A stretch of 27,522 nucleotides of DNA from Gemmatimonadota bacterium. Lineage in GTDB: Bacteria; Gemmatimonadota; Gemmatimonadetes; Gemmatimonadales; GWC2-71-9. Both the position numbers and the translations under genes were made by a program. The notes under the pieces are model-generated. The model was not told where the DNA came from. It made no database searches and saw only the letters and a list, made by a program, of their open reading frames with translations. Below, in pieces: positions 24,314-27,522 of the stretch (its first letter is position 1; the number at the start of each line of letters is the position of its first letter). The stretch covers positions 1 through 27,522 of the forward strand of contig JAGGAG010000011.1 of the NCBI GenBank assembly GCA_017889745.1. The letters are read 5' to 3'.

Positions 24314-24757
24314 ATGAGACAGGCATTGGCGTTCGCTGGACTCGCGTTGAGCGCGGGCATCGCAGTCGGGACGGCGTGCGGCTCGGCGATGGATGGATAC
24401 GACCCCACCGTTCCCACCAACATCATCTATGTCGATGGCGCTGACCAGCGGGGCCGGGTGGGTACGGCGCTCCACTATCCGCTGCTGGCCAAGATCACGA
24501 ACCAGTTCGGTGGGCCGGTGGCGGGCGTGCGGGTGGATTGGTATCTCGTGGCGGGTCGGGGAATACTGGCGGACACCATGTCGGTCAGCGACGCCGAAGG
24601 GCTGGTATGCAACACGCTGAGACTAAGCCCCCGTGCGGAGACGATCCGAGTTCAGGCCGTCACGGCCCTAAGCGGGTCTCCCTTGTACTTCAATGCGACC
24701 GCCGTGCTGGCACCCGACAGAGGGGATGACCCGAACCCGGGAGTGTGCTCGCAGTGA
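24314..24757 (+). CDS. Lipoprotein with one Ig-like domain (paralogue of the 22239 gene)
   Basis: A 147-residue product with lipoprotein signal peptide MRQALAFAGLALSAG and Cys22 in GTAC. Its mature part aligns throughout with the product of 22239-22682. Shared features are an ACGSAxDGxDPxVPT start, a PVAGVxVxW strand, a TxSDAxGL-type turn (SVSDAEGLVC here) and VQAVTALSGSPLYFNATA against VQAVSGSLTGSPISFGATA. The C-terminal tail differs and contains two extra cysteines (in GLVC and GVCSQ) that might pair. It is separated from the propeller gene by 123 bases holding a palindrome, so it may have its own transcript, although no good promoter was found. It converges on dcd, 16 bases away. Function unknown. 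Confidence 0.8.
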   Translation: MRQALAFAGLALSAGIAVGTACGSAMDGYDPTVPTNIIYVDGADQRGRVGTALHYPLLAKITNQFGGPVAGVRVDWYLVAGRGILADTMSVSDAEGLVCNTLRLSPRAETIRVQAVTALSGSPLYFNATAVLAPDRGDDPNPGVCSQ

Positions 24758-24773
24758 CGGCTCACACGAATCC

Positions 24774-25334
24774 CTACAGCTTTGGCAACGTCACCCCACG
24801 CTGGGCCTGGTACTTTCCCTTCTTGTCGGCGTAGCTCGTCTCGCAGACATCGTCGTCATCCGCCTCGAAGAAGAGCACCTGGCAAATCCCCTCGTTCGCA
24901 TAAATCTTTGCGGGGAGGGGAGTTGTGTTGCTGATCTCAAGCGTTACGTGACCCTCCCACTCGGGCTCGAACGGCGTCACGTTGGTGATGATGCCGCAGC
25001 GGGCATAGGTGGACTTGCCCACACAGATCGTCAGCACGTTCCGGGGGATGCGGAAGTATTCCACCGAGCGGGCGAGGGCGAAGCTGTTGGGCGGGACTAC
25101 GCAAATGTCGCCGGAGAACTCGACGAAGCTCTTGTCATCGAAGTTCTTGGGGTCGACAATGGCGGACAGCGCGTTGGTGAAGATCTTGAATTCGGGCGCC
25201 ACCCGCATGTCGTAGCCGTAGGAAGAGACCCCGTAGCTGATTGCCCCCGCCCGGACCTGGCCATCAGTAAAGGGCTCGATCATCCCGGCTTCGCGGGCCA
25301 TGCGGCGGATCCAGCGGTCGGACTTTATGGACAT
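24774..25334 (-). CDS. dcd: dCTP deaminase
   Basis: Deaminates dCTP to dUTP, feeding dTMP synthesis. The 186-residue product matches the family along its length: MSIKSDRWIRRMA, ISYGVSSYGYDMRV, VDPKNFDDKSF, VPPNSFALARSVEYFRIPR, GKSTYARCGIITNVTPFEPEWEGHVTLEISNTT (catalytic Glu in the VTLE segment) and the C-terminal KYQAQRGVTLPK. ATG 25334 is chosen; the frame extends 19 codons upstream without similarity to the family. Whether it is purely a deaminase or a bifunctional dCTP deaminase/dUTPase needs comparison to characterised sequences. It stands alone on the minus strand, convergent with the lipoprotein gene and divergent from nuoA. Confidence 0.97.
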   Translation of the reverse strand: MSIKSDRWIRRMAREAGMIEPFTDGQVRAGAISYGVSSYGYDMRVAPEFKIFTNALSAIVDPKNFDDKSFVEFSGDICVVPPNSFALARSVEYFRIPRNVLTICVGKSTYARCGIITNVTPFEPEWEGHVTLEISNTTPLPAKIYANEGICQVLFFEADDDDVCETSYADKKGKYQAQRGVTLPKL

Positions 25335-25455
25335 AGTCGGGGGGTGACACAGGGTTAGGGGGCCAAGACAGGCCAGCGTTGGGCCGTGCAATATAACCCC
25401 GGCATCAGCCGCCGCTGCGAGGGTTCGTAGAGTGTTTGCGCGTCGGGAGTTCGGG

Positions 25456-25485
25456 TTGAATTGCGCCGTCCCGTGCGGTTAGTTT
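25456..25485 (+). promoter_or_regulatory. Candidate nuo operon promoter
   Basis: TTGAAT (25456-25461), 18 bases, TAGTTT (25480-25485), with an expected start near 25492 and a leader of about 30 bases to the nuoA ATG. Matches are 4 of 6 and 3 of 6. It lies in the 188-base gap between the divergent dcd and nuoA genes. On the opposite strand a TTATATT (25390-25396 region) is the only AT-rich -10-like sequence for dcd, without a good -35. Confidence 0.42.
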
Positions 25486-25522
25486 GAGGCACGCAAGTGA
25501 AAACATTCACGAGAGCTTCCTA

Positions 25523-25888
25523 ATGCTCAGGCCCTTCGTACCGATCCTGCTCCTGATCGCGTTCGTCGTTGCCAATGCGATCCTGCTGATCGGGCTCTCG
25601 CACTTCCTGTCGTCGTCGCGCTCCAACCCGGCCAAGCGACAGCCGTACGAGTCGGGCATGCCGGTCATCGGCGACGCCCGGCAGCGATTCTCCGTGAAGT
25701 TCTATCTCGTGGCCATGCTGTTCATCGTCTTCGACATCGAGACCGTGTTCCTGATTCCGTGGGCCGTGGCGTTCCGCAGCCTCCCCGAATCGGCCGGCCT
25801 GCTGATGATCGAGATGTTCGCGTTCATGGTGGCCCTGGGCGCGGGCTACCTGTACATCTGGAAGCGCGGGGCCCTGCAATGGGATTGA
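25523..25888 (+). CDS. nuoA: NADH-quinone oxidoreductase subunit A
   Basis: Small membrane subunit of complex I near the quinone-binding junction. The 121-residue product has three membrane segments (about 5-27, 60-83 and 90-112). The conserved loop carries KRQPYESGMPVIGDARQRFSVKFYLVAMLFIVFDIETVFLIPWA, in which the ESG and the FDIE carboxylates are family hallmarks. ATG 25523 starts at the first membrane segment; the frame extends to a TTG at 25484 that lies inside the candidate promoter. The end overlaps nuoB by 10 bases. It opens nuoA-B-C-D in the standard complex I order. Confidence 0.96.
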   Translation: MLRPFVPILLLIAFVVANAILLIGLSHFLSSSRSNPAKRQPYESGMPVIGDARQRFSVKFYLVAMLFIVFDIETVFLIPWAVAFRSLPESAGLLMIEMFAFMVALGAGYLYIWKRGALQWD

Positions 25889-26502
25889 GCGAACTCGAAC
25901 CCGGGGCGGCCGGATCGCCGGTGGTATCGGCCGTATCGCCCAATTTCATGACCACCAGCCTCGACTTCCTGGCCAACTGGGCCCGGACGGGCTCGCTGTG
26001 GCCGATGCCCTTCGGCACCGCCTGCTGCGCCATCGAGTTCATGGCGACGGCGGCTTCGCGGTACGACATCTCGCGCTTCGGCATGGAGCGCATGAGCTTC
26101 TCGCCGAGGCAGGCCGACGTGCTCATCTGCGCCGGCCGCCTGCCGTTCAAGCTGGCCCCGGTCATCCGGCGGGTATGGGACCAGATGCCCCAGCCCAAGT
26201 GGTCCATCTCGATGGGCGCCTGCGCGTCGTCGGGCGGGATCTTCGACAACTATGCGATGGTGCAGGGCATCGACACGATCATTCCGGTAGACGTGTACGT
26301 GCCGGGGTGCCCGCCGCGTCCCGAGGGGCTGCTGTACGGCGTCATGCTCCTCATGAAGAAGATCCGGGGCGAGAGCTTCACGGACGACCTCCTCCGGCAG
26401 GAGCAGACTATCGGGGCCAACGGCCTCTATCTCCCGCCCGACCGGATCGACGAGCTGTCGGAGCCCTTCGGCAACTCCGTGTCCCAGACCCGCAGCACGT
26501 GA
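25879..26502 (+). CDS. nuoB: NADH-quinone oxidoreductase subunit B
   Basis: Carries the terminal [4Fe-4S] cluster N2 that delivers electrons to quinone. The 207-residue product has the tandem cysteines (Cys49, Cys50) in FGTACCAIEFMA and the two remaining ligands in MGACASSGGIFDNY and VPGCPPRPEGLLYG, so the site is complete. ATG 25879 lies inside the nuoA end (10-base overlap) and gives a roughly 20-residue leader before FMTTSLDFLANWAR. Its stop overlaps the nuoC GTG start by 4 bases. The C-terminal tail after LYLPPDRID is short and variable. Confidence 0.97.
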   Translation: MGLSELEPGAAGSPVVSAVSPNFMTTSLDFLANWARTGSLWPMPFGTACCAIEFMATAASRYDISRFGMERMSFSPRQADVLICAGRLPFKLAPVIRRVWDQMPQPKWSISMGACASSGGIFDNYAMVQGIDTIIPVDVYVPGCPPRPEGLLYGVMLLMKKIRGESFTDDLLRQEQTIGANGLYLPPDRIDELSEPFGNSVSQTRST

Positions 26503-27119
26503 CCGCGCCGCCGTCTCCCTCGGTCGCGGCGCTTCGCAAGGAGTTCGGCGACGCCATCGGGCGGCACGTCGTATCCTGTGGCGACACGGTCGTCTATGTG
26601 TCGCGGGAGCGGGTGCACGACGTATTGCGGTGGCTGAAGGAAACGCCCGGTCAGGGCTACACCTACCTCACCGACATCACGGCGGTGGACTACCGGGACC
26701 CGGAGTGCCCGCTGGAGGTGGTGTGGCAGCTGCGCGCGCTGGACCGGCCGGCCGACCTCCGGGTCAAGGTGGCGCTGCCGGCCGGCCAGCCGCTCGAGGT
26801 GCCGACGGTATGGGACCTGTGGCGCGGCGCCAACTGGCTCGAGCGCGAGGTCTTCGACATGTTCGGCGTCCTGTTCATCGGCCATCCCGACCTGCGACGG
26901 ATCCTCATGTGGGAGACGTATGCCGAAGGGCATCCGCTGCGGAAGAGCTTCCCCCTGCGCGGCCACTTCAGCCGTTCGGAACAGACGCGCCAGGCGCTCG
27001 CCGGCAATCCGGAGGCGCACTACTCCCTCGAGGAACTGTCGATCGCCGAGGAATACAAGAACCTGCCGCCCGATGTGCGCGAGCGGCTGAAGCAGGGAAA
27101 GCGAGGCTTCGTCGAATGA
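26499..27119 (+). CDS. nuoC: NADH-quinone oxidoreductase subunit C
   Basis: Hydrophilic 30-kDa-type subunit of the complex I connecting module. The 206-residue product carries the family signature LEREVFDMFGVLFIGHPDLRRIL and, just before it, PTVWDLWRGANW. The start is GTG at 26499, overlapping the nuoB stop (GTGA); no ATG is available at the right place, and codons further upstream lie in nuoB. NuoC and NuoD are separate genes here, not fused as in E. coli. The stop overlaps the nuoD ATG by 3 bases. A charged C-terminal helix (about 170-206) follows the signature. Confidence 0.96.
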   Translation: MTAPPSPSVAALRKEFGDAIGRHVVSCGDTVVYVSRERVHDVLRWLKETPGQGYTYLTDITAVDYRDPECPLEVVWQLRALDRPADLRVKVALPAGQPLEVPTVWDLWRGANWLEREVFDMFGVLFIGHPDLRRILMWETYAEGHPLRKSFPLRGHFSRSEQTRQALAGNPEAHYSLEELSIAEEYKNLPPDVRERLKQGKRGFVE

Positions 27120-27522
27120 CCACGCGCACGGTCGACGTCGCGCTCGGCACCTCCGGCCTCGATGCCCGCGGGCGGCCGATCACGGTGCCGCTCGGCGTGC
27201 AGTTGCAGGACACCGGCGAATTCGAGGTGCCGGGCCATTTCGACGAGGCCTTCGGCGCCGAGCACATGCTGATCAACATCGGGCCGCAGCACCCCGCGAC
27301 GCACGGCGTGCTCCGGCTCGTGCTCGAGCTCGACGGCGAGACGGTACGGCGCTGCATCCCGCACATCGGATACCTGCACTCGGGCTTCGAGAAGCTGGGC
27401 GAGTACCGCCAGTACAACCAGATCGTGCCGCTCACCGATCGCACCGACTACCTGTCGCCGATGGCGAACAACGTCTGCCTGGCACTGGCGGTCGAGAAGC
27501 TGATGGGCATCGAGATCACCGA
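27116..27522 (+). CDS. nuoD: NADH-quinone oxidoreductase subunit D (3' end outside window)
   Basis: 49-kDa-type subunit forming part of the quinone pocket of complex I, evolutionarily related to NiFe-hydrogenase large subunits. The 135 visible residues include HMLINIGPQHPATHGVLRLV, with the quinone-site His, then PHIGYLHSGFEKLGEYR and TDRTDYLSPMANN. About 50 residues precede the NIGPQHP motif, longer than the short leader of many NuoD proteins, but the ATG overlapping the nuoC stop is well placed. The gene runs off the right edge of the window. A complete complex I operon presumably continues beyond it. Confidence 0.96.
   Translation, partial: MTTRTVDVALGTSGLDARGRPITVPLGVQLQDTGEFEVPGHFDEAFGAEHMLINIGPQHPATHGVLRLVLELDGETVRRCIPHIGYLHSGFEKLGEYRQYNQIVPLTDRTDYLSPMANNVCLALAVEKLMGIEIT

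Noticed and set aside
25334..25523. Small gene or riboswitch in the dcd-nuoA gap
   Set aside because: No convincing start plus ribosome site with coding character and no strong structured element; only the candidate nuo promoter stands out.

Overview
This is a GC-rich bacterial chromosomal window, densely packed with core-metabolism genes and with no phage, insertion sequence, CRISPR array or tRNA that I can see. The V/A-type ATPase operon in Thermus-like gene order, a B-type (five-helix cytochrome b) succinate dehydrogenase, LDH-like malate dehydrogenase, a gap-pgk-tpi-secG string and lipoproteins with Ig-like domains together suggest Gemmatimonadota or a related lineage. That placement is an inference from gene content and general knowledge, not from a marker-gene tree. 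Many neighbouring genes overlap by 1-4 bases (ATGA, GTGA, TGATG), so translational coupling is the rule here.

Layout. 1-693: 3' part of a comF-like phosphoribosyltransferase gene. 735-4200 (+): lower glycolysis (gap, pgk, tpiA), then secG for protein export. 4229-5317 (+): carA, with no carB beside it. 5338-5830 (+): a self-contained HU/IHF-family gene with a textbook sigma-70 promoter and an intrinsic-type terminator. 5863-7590 (+): molybdopterin genes moaD-moaE-moaA, with a promoter placed so that the transcript may be leaderless. 7627-8205 (+): trmL, a tRNA wobble-ribose methyltransferase. 8202-16347 (-): nine-gene V-type ATPase operon, transcribed G-I-K-E-C-F-A-B-D. It converges tail to tail with trmL, the two stop codons sharing CTAG. 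16487-20900 (+): mdh-sdhCAB, a TCA/respiratory unit, with a perfect 9-bp inverted repeat between it and the divergent ATPase operon and an elaborate repeat/hairpin between sdhC and sdhA. 20973-24757 (+): the least understood block: an outer-membrane barrel protein, an Ig-like lipoprotein, a lipoprotein with an Ig-like domain plus an LVIVD-like propeller, and a second Ig-like lipoprotein paralogous to the first. 24774-25334 (-): dcd, dCTP deaminase. 25523-27522 (+): nuoA-nuoB-nuoC-nuoD (the last cut by the window edge), the start of a complex I operon.

Functionally the window joins glycolysis, the malate-oxaloacetate and succinate-fumarate steps, electron entry to quinone through complexes I and II, and a rotary ATPase. 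The most novel material is the cell-surface block at 20973-24757. The noncoding elements at 16419-16455 and 18082-18181 are the other signals that standard gene annotation would miss. All intergenic gaps are under 300 bases; the largest, about 190 bases between dcd and nuoA, holds a candidate nuo promoter.
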